Positions 5,545-12,973 of a DNA stretch of 17,419 bases are shown one piece after another. The stretch covers positions 1 through 17,419 of the forward strand of contig CAMLNW010000024.1 in the NCBI GenBank assembly GCA_946481495.1. The letters run 5' to 3'. Origin of the DNA: an uncultured Actinomycetes bacterium (lineage in GTDB: Bacteria; Actinomycetota; Thermoleophilia; Solirubrobacterales; Thermoleophilaceae). The stretch's first letter is position 1; each line of letters opens with the position of its first letter. The notes below the pieces were generated by a model. The model searched no databases, was not told where the DNA came from, and worked only from the letters and a program-made list of their open reading frames with translations. The position numbers and the translations under genes are program-made.

Positions 5545-5913
5545 ATCGAAGTCGGCGGCACCCGGCTTCTCGAAGAAGCTCGGGTTGACGCACTCGAAGG
5601 CGTCGCCGTGGCCGTCGTAGGCCCGCTCGACGGTCGAGCGGCAGCGCTCGAGCGGAACGCCGGTCATCTTGACGCCGCCGTAGCCGTGGCGGGTGCGCTG
5701 CGCCGCCTCATAGACCGCAACGTCGATCTCGGCGCGAAAGACCTTGTTCATGCAGCCCATGAAGCGGGCGCCAGTCTCCTCGTCGTCATAGAGGTAGAGG
5801 AACTCGCAGCCGCTTTCGATGCAGCCGGCGGGATGGACGACGCGGTCGCAGAACGCGCAGCACTGGCGACACTCGTGCTGCTCGCTCAGGTTCGGTAGCG
5901 CAGTCGGCTCCAC
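5527..5913 (-). CDS. Cys-rich hypothetical protein (nine cysteines)
   Basis: A 128-residue protein with cysteines at 15, 18, 19, 22, 31, 36, 54, 91 and 108. They open with CRQCCAFC, followed by HPAGCIESGCEFLYLYDDEETGARFMGC, which suggests a metal or Fe-S site with a compact fold. A FGG-like turn (HGYGGVKMTGVPLERC) precedes the last part, and CVNPSFF sits near the end. There is no signal peptide or TM segment. The function is not recognised. The GTG at 5913 is supported by TACCCT 7 nt upstream (leaderless). It lies 27 bp after the dnaE stop on the same strand and has its own promoter in that gap. It ends convergently over the zinc-ribbon gene. Confidence 0.75.
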   Translation of the reverse strand: MEPTALPNLSEQHECRQCCAFCDRVVHPAGCIESGCEFLYLYDDEETGARFMGCMNKVFRAEIDVAVYEAAQRTRHGYGGVKMTGVPLERCRSTVERAYDGHGDAFECVNPSFFEKPGAADFDLRDRL

Positions 5914-5920
5914 TCCGGGG

Positions 5921-5926
5921 AGGGTA
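5921..5926 (-). promoter_or_regulatory. Putative -10 of the Cys-rich gene (leaderless)
   Basis: The minus strand reads TACCCT, then 7 nt, then GTG. It is squeezed into the 27 bp between the dnaE stop codon and this start. Confidence 0.5.
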
Positions 5927-5940
5927 GCGCCGGTAGCCGG

Positions 5941-8900
5941 CTAGGCAGCCATGGATACGCCAGGCAGCGCACCGAGCTCGGCGAGGCAGTTGCTGTCCTC
6001 CGCCTTGATGCGGTACTCGTCGCCGAGCTTGAGGCTGCGCTGACCGACGCGCAACAGCAGCTCGTGCTCGCCGGGGAAGATCTCGACCACCTGCTTGAGC
6101 TCATCGAGCAGGCTCTCCGGGACATCGCCGGGCACGTTGAGCGTGACCAGCTTCGCGATCCGCTTGACCTCGGGCTCGGCGGCCGCCTCTGCCGCGGCGA
6201 GCTCGACCTCCTCCGCCGTCGGCTCAAAGGCGGTGACCTCCTGGGCGACGAGCTTGACCTCTCCCGCCTCCTTCTTGTCGACGCGGCCGCGGACCGTGAT
6301 CACCGAGTCGACCTCGACCTTGTCGGCGTTGTCGGCGTAGACCTTCGCGAAGACGAGCATCTCGACCTGGCCCTCGAGATCGTCGAGCGTCGCGAACAGC
6401 ATCGGATCGCCCTTGCGCGTGCGGATCTTCTTGCACTCGGTGATGATCCCGCCGACCGTCACCCACTCCTGGTCCTTGCGGTCGGGCAGATCGGCGATCG
6501 AGCAGTCGACCTTGCGCCGCAGCGCGTGGCGGACCTCCTTGAGCGGATGGCTCGACAGGAACAGGCCAAGCGTCTCTTTCTCCCAGGCGTTCAGCTCCGG
6601 GCGCTCGTCGGGCAGCGCCGGGACGGGCAGGTCGGGCTGACCGCCCGGGGCGCCTCCGGGAGCCGGCTCCTCGAGCTCGAAGATCGACCCTTGGCCGAGC
6701 AGCGCGTCCTGCTGCTGCTTCTGGCCGGCCCCCTGGGCCTGCTCGAGCACGGCGAGCATCCCCGAGCGCGTCGCACCGGTCGAGTCGAGCGCGCCGCACT
6801 TGATCAGCGCCTCGATCGCCTTCTTGTTGACCGCGCGCACGTCGACGCGGCGGCAGAAGTCCCACAGCGACGTGAACCGTCCGCCCTCCTCACGCGCGGC
6901 GAGGATCGCGTCGACGGCCGCTCCGCCGACGCCCTTGACCGCCTCGAGACCGAAGCGAACGTTGCCGTCGTGGACCTCGAAGTTGTGGCCGGACTCGTTG
7001 ACGTCGGGCGGCAGCACCTCGATGCCCATGTCCTCGCAGCAGGAGACGAAGAACGGGACCTTGTCCTTGGTCGACATCACCGACGAGATCAGCGCGGCCA
7101 TGTACTCGGCCGGATAGTTGGCGCGCAGCCAGGCGGTGCGGTAGGAGATCAGGCCGTAGCAGGCGGCGTGGCTGCGGTTGAACGAGTAGTCGGCGGCGGC
7201 CTCGTTGACCGCCCACAGCTCGTCGATCACCCGCTCCTGGGTGCCGCTGGCGCGCGCGCCCTCGAAGAAGCGCTCCTTGAGCGCCGCCATCGCGTCGCGG
7301 TTCTTCTTGCCGATCGCCTTGCGCAGGTCGTCGGCCTCGGCGCCGGAGAAGCCGGCGACCGACTTGGCGATCTGCATCGACTGCTCCTGGTAGAGGATCA
7401 CCGAGTAGGTCGCCTCGGTGATCGGACGCAGCCGCTCGTCGATGTAGGTGACGGCCTCCGGGTTGCGCTTGTTGCGCGCGTAGGTGTCGATGTGGCGCAT
7501 CGCACCGGGCCGGTAGAGGGCGTTGAGCGCGACGAGATCCTCGAACTCGGTCGGGCGGACCTTGCGCAGCGCGTCGCGCATGCCCTCGGACTCGAACTGG
7601 AACACGCCGACCGAGTCGCCGCGGGCCATCATCTCGTAGGTCTTGATGTCGTCGAGCGGCAGCGAAGCCATGTCCGGTTTCGGCCGGCCGGACTGCTCGA
7701 TGATCCGCAGGCAGTCCTCGATCACGTCGAGGTTGCGCAGACCGAGGAAGTCCATCTTCAGTAGGCCGAGCTCCTCGACCGGCTTCATCGAGTACTGGGT
7801 GACGGTGCGGTAGGCACGCTCGCCGTCGACCGACGCACCGCGGTCCTCCATCAGCTGCAGCGGCACGATGTCGGTCAAAGGCCGGTCGGCGATCACGACC
7901 GCCGCGGCGTGGATGCCGGCGTTGCGGACGATTCCCTCGAGACCCTTGGCGGTGTCGATCACGCGCCGCGCGTCGGGCTCCTGGTCGTAGGCCTTCTTGA
8001 GCTCGGGCTCCTGCTTGAGGTACTCGTCGAAGGTCAGCGAGCGGCCCATCACCGGCTCGGGGATCAGCTTCGCGAGCCGGTCGCCGGTGCCGTAGTCGAG
8101 GCCGAGCACGCGCGCCGCGTCGCGCGTCGCGTTGCGCGGAAGCATCTTGCCGAAGGTGATGATCTGGGCGACCGACTCGCGGCCGTACTTCTCCGCGACG
8201 TAGCGCATCACGCGCTCGCGGCCCTTGACCGAGAAGTCGATGTCGATATCCGGCATCGACACGCGCTCTGGGTTGAGGAAGCGCTCGAACAACAGGCCGT
8301 AGGCGAGCGGGTCGACCTCGGTGATGTTCAGCGCGTAGGAGACGATCGAGCCGGCCGCCGAGCCACGACCCGGGCCGACGGCGATGCCGGAGTCCTTGGC
8401 GAACTTGACGAAGTCCCAGACGATCAGGAAGTAGGCGTCGAAGCCCATCCGGCCGATCACCTCGAGCTCCATGTTCAGCCGCTCGATCGCCTCGGCCGGG
8501 ATCGGGTCGCCGTAGCGCTCGCGCAGCCCCTGCTCGGCGAGCTGGCGCAGAAAGGCCCCCTCGACCTCGCCGTTCGGCGTCGGATAGCTGGGAATCAGCA
8601 TCTTGCCGAGCTCGATGTCGATCGCGCAGCGCTCGGCGATCTCCAGCGTCGTTGGCACGGCGTCGGGCCAGGCGGCGAACTGGTCGACCATCTCGGCCGA
8701 GTCCTTCAAGTAGAACTCGTTCGTGTCGAAGGTCAGCTTCGGCTCGGCGAGCGTGCTCTTGGTCTGGACGCAGAGCAGCGCTGAGTGGTTGTCGTAGTCC
8801 TCGCGGCCGAGGTAGTGGACGTCGCCGGTCGCGACCAGCGGCCGGCCGACCTCACGGGCGATCTTGACGATCCCCTCGTTGGCCTTGTCCTGCTCGGCGA

Positions 8901-9429
8901 TGCCGTTCTTCTGGACCTCGAAGTAGACGTTGTCGGCGCCAAAGACCTGCATCAGCTGGTCGGCGTGGGCGCGCGCCTCGGCCGGGTTGTCAGCGATCAG
9001 CCGCTGGCAGAAGCGCGACGCCAGACAGCCGGTGAGCGCGATCACGCCCTCCGAGTGGCGGTCGAGCAGCTCCATGTCGACATTCGCCTTGCCGCGCTTG
9101 TAGCCCTCGAGGAAGCCGGCCGAGGTCAGCTTGACGAGGTTGCGGAAGCCCGCGTCGTCGGCCGCGAGCAGCGTCAGGTGGTTGCGCTCGTAGCGGACCG
9201 CCTCGGTCTTGCGGTCGTCGACGTAGTAGGCCTCGAGGCCGACGATCGGCTTGATTCCGTGCTTCTTGCAGGCCTTGTAGTGCTCGACCGCGCCGTTCAT
9301 CACGCCGTGGTCGGTCAGCCCCAACGCCGGCTGCCCATATGCGGCCGCGCGCTCGGCGAGCTTGTCGATCTTCGCGGCGCCGTCGAGCAGCGAGTACTCG
9401 GAGTGGACGTGGAGGTGAGCGCAGGTCAC
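5941..9429 (-). CDS. dnaE: DNA polymerase III alpha subunit, replicative
   Basis: A 1162-residue polymerase of usual actinobacterial DnaE1 length. The N-terminal PHP domain has HLHVHSEYSLLDG (5-17), TDHG (Asp40, His41), Glu66, His84, Cys135 and GDVH (Asp203, His205). The metal ligands appear complete, so intrinsic 3'-5' exonuclease is possible, as shown for M. tuberculosis DnaE1. The polymerase core has VGPGRGSAAGS (351-361), catalytic Asp394/Asp396 in MPDIDIDF, and the third Asp in LLKMDFLGL. A helix-hairpin-helix region (GLEAVKGVGGAAVDAIL) follows, then a beta-clamp motif QGSIF at 913-917, then an OB fold (VTVGGIITECKKIRTRKG) and a C-terminal domain. The GTG at 9429 fits the family N-terminus and lies 9 nt after TATATT. 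A TTG nine codons upstream (9456) would place that -10 inside the gene. Confidence 0.97.
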   Translation of the reverse strand: MTCAHLHVHSEYSLLDGAAKIDKLAERAAAYGQPALGLTDHGVMNGAVEHYKACKKHGIKPIVGLEAYYVDDRKTEAVRYERNHLTLLAADDAGFRNLVKLTSAGFLEGYKRGKANVDMELLDRHSEGVIALTGCLASRFCQRLIADNPAEARAHADQLMQVFGADNVYFEVQKNGIAEQDKANEGIVKIAREVGRPLVATGDVHYLGREDYDNHSALLCVQTKSTLAEPKLTFDTNEFYLKDSAEMVDQFAAWPDAVPTTLEIAERCAIDIELGKMLIPSYPTPNGEVEGAFLRQLAEQGLRERYGDPIPAEAIERLNMELEVIGRMGFDAYFLIVWDFVKFAKDSGIAVGPGRGSAAGSIVSYALNITEVDPLAYGLLFERFLNPERVSMPDIDIDFSVKGRERVMRYVAEKYGRESVAQIITFGKMLPRNATRDAARVLGLDYGTGDRLAKLIPEPVMGRSLTFDEYLKQEPELKKAYDQEPDARRVIDTAKGLEGIVRNAGIHAAAVVIADRPLTDIVPLQLMEDRGASVDGERAYRTVTQYSMKPVEELGLLKMDFLGLRNLDVIEDCLRIIEQSGRPKPDMASLPLDDIKTYEMMARGDSVGVFQFESEGMRDALRKVRPTEFEDLVALNALYRPGAMRHIDTYARNKRNPEAVTYIDERLRPITEATYSVILYQEQSMQIAKSVAGFSGAEADDLRKAIGKKNRDAMAALKERFFEGARASGTQERVIDELWAVNEAAADYSFNRSHAACYGLISYRTAWLRANYPAEYMAALISSVMSTKDKVPFFVSCCEDMGIEVLPPDVNESGHNFEVHDGNVRFGLEAVKGVGGAAVDAILAAREEGGRFTSLWDFCRRVDVRAVNKKAIEALIKCGALDSTGATRSGMLAVLEQAQGAGQKQQQDALLGQGSIFELEEPAPGGAPGGQPDLPVPALPDERPELNAWEKETLGLFLSSHPLKEVRHALRRKVDCSIADLPDRKDQEWVTVGGIITECKKIRTRKGDPMLFATLDDLEGQVEMLVFAKVYADNADKVEVDSVITVRGRVDKKEAGEVKLVAQEVTAFEPTAEEVELAAAEAAAEPEVKRIAKLVTLNVPGDVPESLLDELKQVVEIFPGEHELLLRVGQRSLKLGDEYRIKAEDSNCLAELGALPGVSMAA

Positions 9430-9438
9430 GGAGCGTCG

Positions 9439-9444
9439 AATATA
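9439..9444 (-). promoter_or_regulatory. Putative -10 of dnaE
   Basis: The minus strand reads TATATT, then 9 nt, then GTG. It is the closest match to the TATAAT consensus in the window. The -35 is poor, and the predicted leader is about 2-3 nt. Confidence 0.5.
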
Positions 9445-9474
9445 CGCACGCGACAAGACGGCTCCGAACCGTTA

Positions 9475-9497
9475 CGCAAGAGCCCCCGCTCTTTGCG
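9475..9497 (-). terminator. Hairpin after the pheT-arg operon, flanked by 7-bp direct repeats
   Basis: CGCAAGAGC pairs with GCTCTTTGCG around a CCCC loop (nine pairs, one bulged T). It stands between the last gene of the arg operon and the dnaE promoter. It is immediately bracketed by two copies of cgttacg (9470-9476 and 9502-9508). No run of T follows on the minus strand, so it is either an actinobacterial non-canonical terminator or a regulatory site upstream of dnaE. Confidence 0.4.
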
Positions 9498-9515
9498 GAA
9501 ACGTTACGAAGTGCG

Positions 9516-9680
9516 CTATTCGTCGTCGCCGGAAGCGAGGGCGATACCGGCGGCCACAACGGCCGCGACGACGCCGGCGGCGATCAGCTTCGAGCGGTTC
9601 TGACCCAGCTTGCGCTTGGCGACACGCGACCCGATCTGCCAGACGATCCAGCCGAGCGCGGTGTAGCCCTTGGAGCTCAT
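9516..9680 (-). CDS. Small single-TM membrane protein (54 residues), unknown
   Basis: It begins MSSKGYTALGWIVWQIGSRV. A basic stretch (AKRKLGQNRSK, 21-31) is followed by one hydrophobic helix rich in Ala and Val (about 32-50) and an acidic end, GDDE. By the positive-inside rule the N-terminus should face the cytoplasm. It starts 9 nt after the argG stop, with a GGGCGGG stretch just upstream of the ATG, so it is very likely the last gene of the pheT-arg operon. Third-position GC is high, like its neighbours, which supports real coding. No family is recognised and no link to arginine synthesis is implied beyond position. Confidence 0.75.
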   Translation of the reverse strand: MSSKGYTALGWIVWQIGSRVAKRKLGQNRSKLIAAGVVAAVVAAGIALASGDDE

Positions 9681-9689
9681 TGCCCGCCC

Positions 9690-10955
9690 TTACCCGTCCT
9701 TGCGGTTCCGAATCCCGTGAGCCATCCGCGACTGGAGCGTCCAGAGCTCGATGAAGCCGGGGCTGGACTGCTGCGAGAACAGGCCGCCGGACTCGCCAAA
9801 GCCGGCGAGCGCCTCGTCGTAGAGGGCGTTCGGCGAGCTGCGTGCGACGACCTGGGCGCGGCCCTTGAACAGCCGCACGGTGATCTCCCCCGTGCACTGC
9901 TCGTTGACCGAGTCCATGTAGGCATCGAGGTTCTCGCGCAGCGGCTCGTACCAGAGGCCGGCATAGACGAGGAAGGCCCACTGCTCGTCGAGCGAGCGCT
10001 TGAAGCGGTTCTGGTGGATCGTGCCGACGAGCTTCTCGAGCTCCTGATGCGCCGGCAGGATGACCGCGGCGGCCGGGACCTCGTAGAGGTCGCGCACCTT
10101 GAGGCCGACGATCCGGTCCTCGATGTGGTCGACCGTGCCGACACCGTGGCGTGATGCGATCTCGGCGGTCCGGTCGATCAGGTCGACCAGATTGAGTCGT
10201 TCGCCGTTCAGCGAGACCGGGCAGCCGCGCTCGAAGCCGATGACCAGATCCTCCGGCTCGTCGGGCGCCTCACGCGGATCGGCGACCAGCTCGAAGACGT
10301 CGTCGCGCGGCGGCTCGCCAAGGTCCTCGATCGGGCCGCCCTCCGAAGAGCGTCCCCAGATGTTGTCGTCGATCGAGTACGGCGGCGCCTCGGTCCCTCC
10401 CTTGACGGGGATGCCGTGCTCGCGGGCGTAGGCGATCTCCTCCTCGCGACCCATCTTCCAGTTGCGCACCGGCGCGACGATCTTCATCTCGGGCGCGTAA
10501 GCCAGTACGGCGGAATCGAGTCGCACCTGGTCGTTGCCCTTGCCGGTACAGCCGTGGGCAACCGCGTCGCAGCCGTGCTCGCGCGCCTTCTCGACCGCGA
10601 CCTTGGCGATCAGCGGCCGGCCGAGCGCTGTGAACAGCGGATAGCCGCCGCCGTAGAGGGCGTTGGCCTTGATCGCCGGCAGGACGTAGTCGCGCGCGAA
10701 CTCCTCGCGCGCGTCGACGATCTCGCAGGTCAGCGCGCCGAGGTCGAGCGCCTTGCCGCGCACGACGTCGTAGTTCTCGCCGGGCTGGCCGAGGTTCAGG
10801 CAGAGCGCGACGACCTCGGCCCCGTAGTGGTCCTGGATCCACTTCAGCATCACCGACGTGTCGAGGCCGCCCGAGTAGAGCAGCAGCACGCGGCTGACGT
10901 CGCCGGGCCCGGCCTCGTAGGAGCCGAGCGGAGTCGAGTCGTTCTGGTCGCTCAT
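9690..10955 (-). CDS. argG: Argininosuccinate synthase
   Basis: A 421-residue cytoplasmic enzyme. By family it joins citrulline and aspartate with ATP to give argininosuccinate. It has the PP-loop ATP motif YSGGLDTS (27-34), NLGQPGE (54-60), and the citrulline/aspartate-binding block HGCTGKGNDQVR (134-145), followed by APVRNWKMGREEEI and KGGTEAPPYSIDDNIWGRSSEGG. About 20 extra residues precede the usual N-terminus. The ATG at 10955 lies 17 bp after the argD stop. A GAGGTAGG stretch about 11 nt upstream may be the ribosome-binding site and also contains a TAGGTT hexamer. argF and argH, needed for the steps on either side, are not nearby. Confidence 0.97.
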   Translation of the reverse strand: MSDQNDSTPLGSYEAGPGDVSRVLLLYSGGLDTSVMLKWIQDHYGAEVVALCLNLGQPGENYDVVRGKALDLGALTCEIVDAREEFARDYVLPAIKANALYGGGYPLFTALGRPLIAKVAVEKAREHGCDAVAHGCTGKGNDQVRLDSAVLAYAPEMKIVAPVRNWKMGREEEIAYAREHGIPVKGGTEAPPYSIDDNIWGRSSEGGPIEDLGEPPRDDVFELVADPREAPDEPEDLVIGFERGCPVSLNGERLNLVDLIDRTAEIASRHGVGTVDHIEDRIVGLKVRDLYEVPAAAVILPAHQELEKLVGTIHQNRFKRSLDEQWAFLVYAGLWYEPLRENLDAYMDSVNEQCTGEITVRLFKGRAQVVARSSPNALYDEALAGFGESGGLFSQQSSPGFIELWTLQSRMAHGIRNRKDG

Positions 10956-10964
10956 CGGTCGCGG

Positions 10965-10970
10965 AACCTA
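10965..10970 (-). promoter_or_regulatory. Possible internal -10 ahead of argG
   Basis: The minus strand reads TAGGTT, then 9 nt, then the ATG of argG, the same geometry as at gltX and dnaE. It lies in the 17-bp argD-argG gap and overlaps a Shine-Dalgarno-like stretch, so it may be either. Confidence 0.3.
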
Positions 10971-10972
10971 CC

Positions 10973-12118
10973 TCAGAGCGCCGCGCCGACGCGCGCGACG
11001 GCCTCGTCGATCTCCTCGTCGGAGACGGTCAGCGGCGGCAGCAGGCGGATCGTGTCGGGGCCGGTGGCGTTGACGACCAGCTGCTGTTCGAGCAGCAGGC
11101 GCAGCGCGAGGTCAGGGGCTTGCTCGCAGGCGAAGGCGACCATCAGCCCACGGCCGCGGACCTCGACGCCGAGCGCTGCGAGACCGAGCAGCAGCCGCTC
11201 GCCCTTGCGCGCGACGGCGGCGAGGAAGTCGGGGTCGTCGACGACGTCGAGCACGACGTTGGCGCCGGCGGCGATCACCGGGCCACCGGCGAACGTCGAG
11301 CCGTGGTCGCCGCGCTGCAGCACGCCTGCGTACTCGGGAGCCGTCAGGCAGGCGCCGATCGGCAGGCCGCCGCCGAGGCCCTTGGCGACCGTCATCACGT
11401 CGGGCCGCACGCCAGCTCCCTGCCAGGCCCAGAGGTAACCGGTCCGCCCCATGCCGCACTGGATCTCGTCGAAGATCAGCAGCGCGCCGTGACGGTCGCA
11501 GGCGGCGCGGGCGGCGCGCAATGTCTCCTCGGAGAGCGGATGGATGCCCGACTCGCCCTGGATCGGCTCGAGCAGGACCGCAGCGGTGTTGTCGTCGACA
11601 GCGGCCTCGAGCGCCGCCGCGTCGTCACGCGCGACGGCCTTGAAGCCAGGCACCAGCGGCGCGAACGGCGCCTGCTTGGCCTCCTGCGGCGTCGCCGACA
11701 GCGCGCCCATCGTGCGGCCGTGAAAGCCGCCCTCCATCACGACGAAGTCGCCGCCGGCGCGGTTGCGGCGGGCGAGCTTGAGCGCGCACTCGATCGCCTC
11801 GGCGCCCGAGTTGCAGAGAAACGCCTTGCCGCCGAGCCCACGCTCCGAGAGGCGCTGCGCAAGCCTGATGCCGGGCTCGGTGTAGAAGAGGTTGCCGACG
11901 TGCATCAGCCGCGCCGCCTGCTCACTGACCGCCTTGACTAGCTCGGGATGGCAGTGGCCGATCTGGACGACCGAGATCCCGCCGAGGAAGTCGAGGTACT
12001 CGTTGCCGGCGTCGTCCCAGAGCCGCGTGCCCTCGCCGCGGACGAACTCGACCGGGTTGCGGGCGTAGGTGCCGATCACGGCCTGCGCCTCGAGCTGCTG
12101 GAGGTCGGCGAGGCTCAC
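10973..12118 (-). CDS. argD: Acetylornithine aminotransferase
   Basis: A 381-residue class III PLP aminotransferase. By family it converts N-acetylglutamate semialdehyde to N-acetylornithine, with glutamate as amino donor. It has the NSGAEAIECALKLAR block (103-117), GGFHGRTMGALSAT (130-143), the acidic PLP-pyridine contact in IFDEIQCGMGRTG (Asp217), and the Schiff-base lysine in VAKGLGGG (Lys246). GTFAGGP-type substrate-loop residues appear as STFAGGPV. The start is GTG at 12118, overlapping the argB stop by 4 bp (GTGA) with no clear Shine-Dalgarno, so it should be translationally coupled. The cluster position makes ArgD far more likely than GABA or ornithine aminotransferase. Confidence 0.95.
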   Translation of the reverse strand: MSLADLQQLEAQAVIGTYARNPVEFVRGEGTRLWDDAGNEYLDFLGGISVVQIGHCHPELVKAVSEQAARLMHVGNLFYTEPGIRLAQRLSERGLGGKAFLCNSGAEAIECALKLARRNRAGGDFVVMEGGFHGRTMGALSATPQEAKQAPFAPLVPGFKAVARDDAAALEAAVDDNTAAVLLEPIQGESGIHPLSEETLRAARAACDRHGALLIFDEIQCGMGRTGYLWAWQGAGVRPDVMTVAKGLGGGLPIGACLTAPEYAGVLQRGDHGSTFAGGPVIAAGANVVLDVVDDPDFLAAVARKGERLLLGLAALGVEVRGRGLMVAFACEQAPDLALRLLLEQQLVVNATGPDTIRLLPPLTVSDEEIDEAVARVGAAL

Positions 12119-12963
12119 CGGAACAGCTTGGTGCCGATGCCCTTGTCGGTGAACAGCTCGAGCAGCAGCGAGTGCGGCCGCCGGCCGTCGACGATGTGGG
12201 CGTTCGGGACTCCGCCCTCGAGTGCCGCTACGCAGGCCTCGAGCTTCGGGCGCATCCCACCTTGGATGCCATCAAGTCGCTGCTTGACCTCGTCGAGCGT
12301 CGCCTGAGCGATCAGCGACCCCTCGTCGGCCGAGTCGTCGAGCCAGCCGACGACGTCGGTCAGGAAGATGGCCTTCGATGCGTTCAGCGACGCCGCGACC
12401 GCCGCAGCGGCCGTGTCGGCGTTGATGTTGTACGAGTTGCCCTCGGCGTCAGCGCCGACCGAGGCCACGACCGGGATGTAGTCCGCGGCGATGTGGCGCA
12501 GGACGTCGACGTCGACGCGCTCGATCTCGCCGACGAAGCCGATGTCGACGTCGCCGGCGGCGCCCGCGAGCTGCTTGCGCGCGGTGAACAGCCGCCCGTC
12601 GTCGCCGCAGAGCCCGACCGCGGGCTGACCGTGACGGCCGAGCCGCAGGACGATGTCCTTGTTCTGCTTGCCGACGAGAACCATCTTCGCGACCTCGACG
12701 GTCGCGGCGTCGGAGACGCGCAACCCGTCGACGAACTCGACCTCCATCCCGAGCCGCTCCATGTAGGCGGTGATGTCCGGGCCGCCACCATGGACGACGA
12801 CCGGGTTCATCCCGACGTACTTGAGCAGAACGACGTCGCGCGCGAACTCCTCCTTCAGCGCGTCGTCGATCATCGCGGCGCCGCCGTACTTGATCACGAC
12901 CGTGCGGCCGTGGAAGTCGCGGATGTAAGGCAGTGCCTCTAGGAGTGTCTCGACGTCGCGCAT
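12115..12963 (-). CDS. argB: Acetylglutamate kinase
   Basis: A 282-residue amino-acid kinase that phosphorylates N-acetylglutamate. It has VVIKYGGAAM (Lys25, Gly27, Gly28), VVHGGGPDI (the substrate loop), GLCGDDG, and NINADTAAAAVA. An N-terminal helix before the kinase fold (ETLLEALPYI) and the C-terminal LLELFTDKGIGT are features of the arginine-inhibited, hexameric NAGK type, so feedback control by arginine is likely. The ATG at 12963 has GGAG close upstream and lies 10 bp after the argJ stop. Confidence 0.96.
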   Translation of the reverse strand: MRDVETLLEALPYIRDFHGRTVVIKYGGAAMIDDALKEEFARDVVLLKYVGMNPVVVHGGGPDITAYMERLGMEVEFVDGLRVSDAATVEVAKMVLVGKQNKDIVLRLGRHGQPAVGLCGDDGRLFTARKQLAGAAGDVDIGFVGEIERVDVDVLRHIAADYIPVVASVGADAEGNSYNINADTAAAAVAASLNASKAIFLTDVVGWLDDSADEGSLIAQATLDEVKQRLDGIQGGMRPKLEACVAALEGGVPNAHIVDGRRPHSLLLELFTDKGIGTKLFR

Positions 12964-12973
12964 GGCTCTCCGC

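Noticed and set aside
6064..7764. Long plus-strand open frame (566 codons) antisense to dnaE, and a similar one at 7909-8784
   Set aside because: High-GC genes leave the antisense frame aligned with their third positions nearly free of stops. The translations are low-complexity (Arg/Leu/Asp/Val-rich) with no domains, while the minus strand encodes an unmistakable DnaE.
9427..9456. TTG at 9456 as an alternative dnaE start
   Set aside because: It would add nine unconserved residues and place the TATATT hexamer inside the coding region. The GTG at 9429 matches the family N-terminus.
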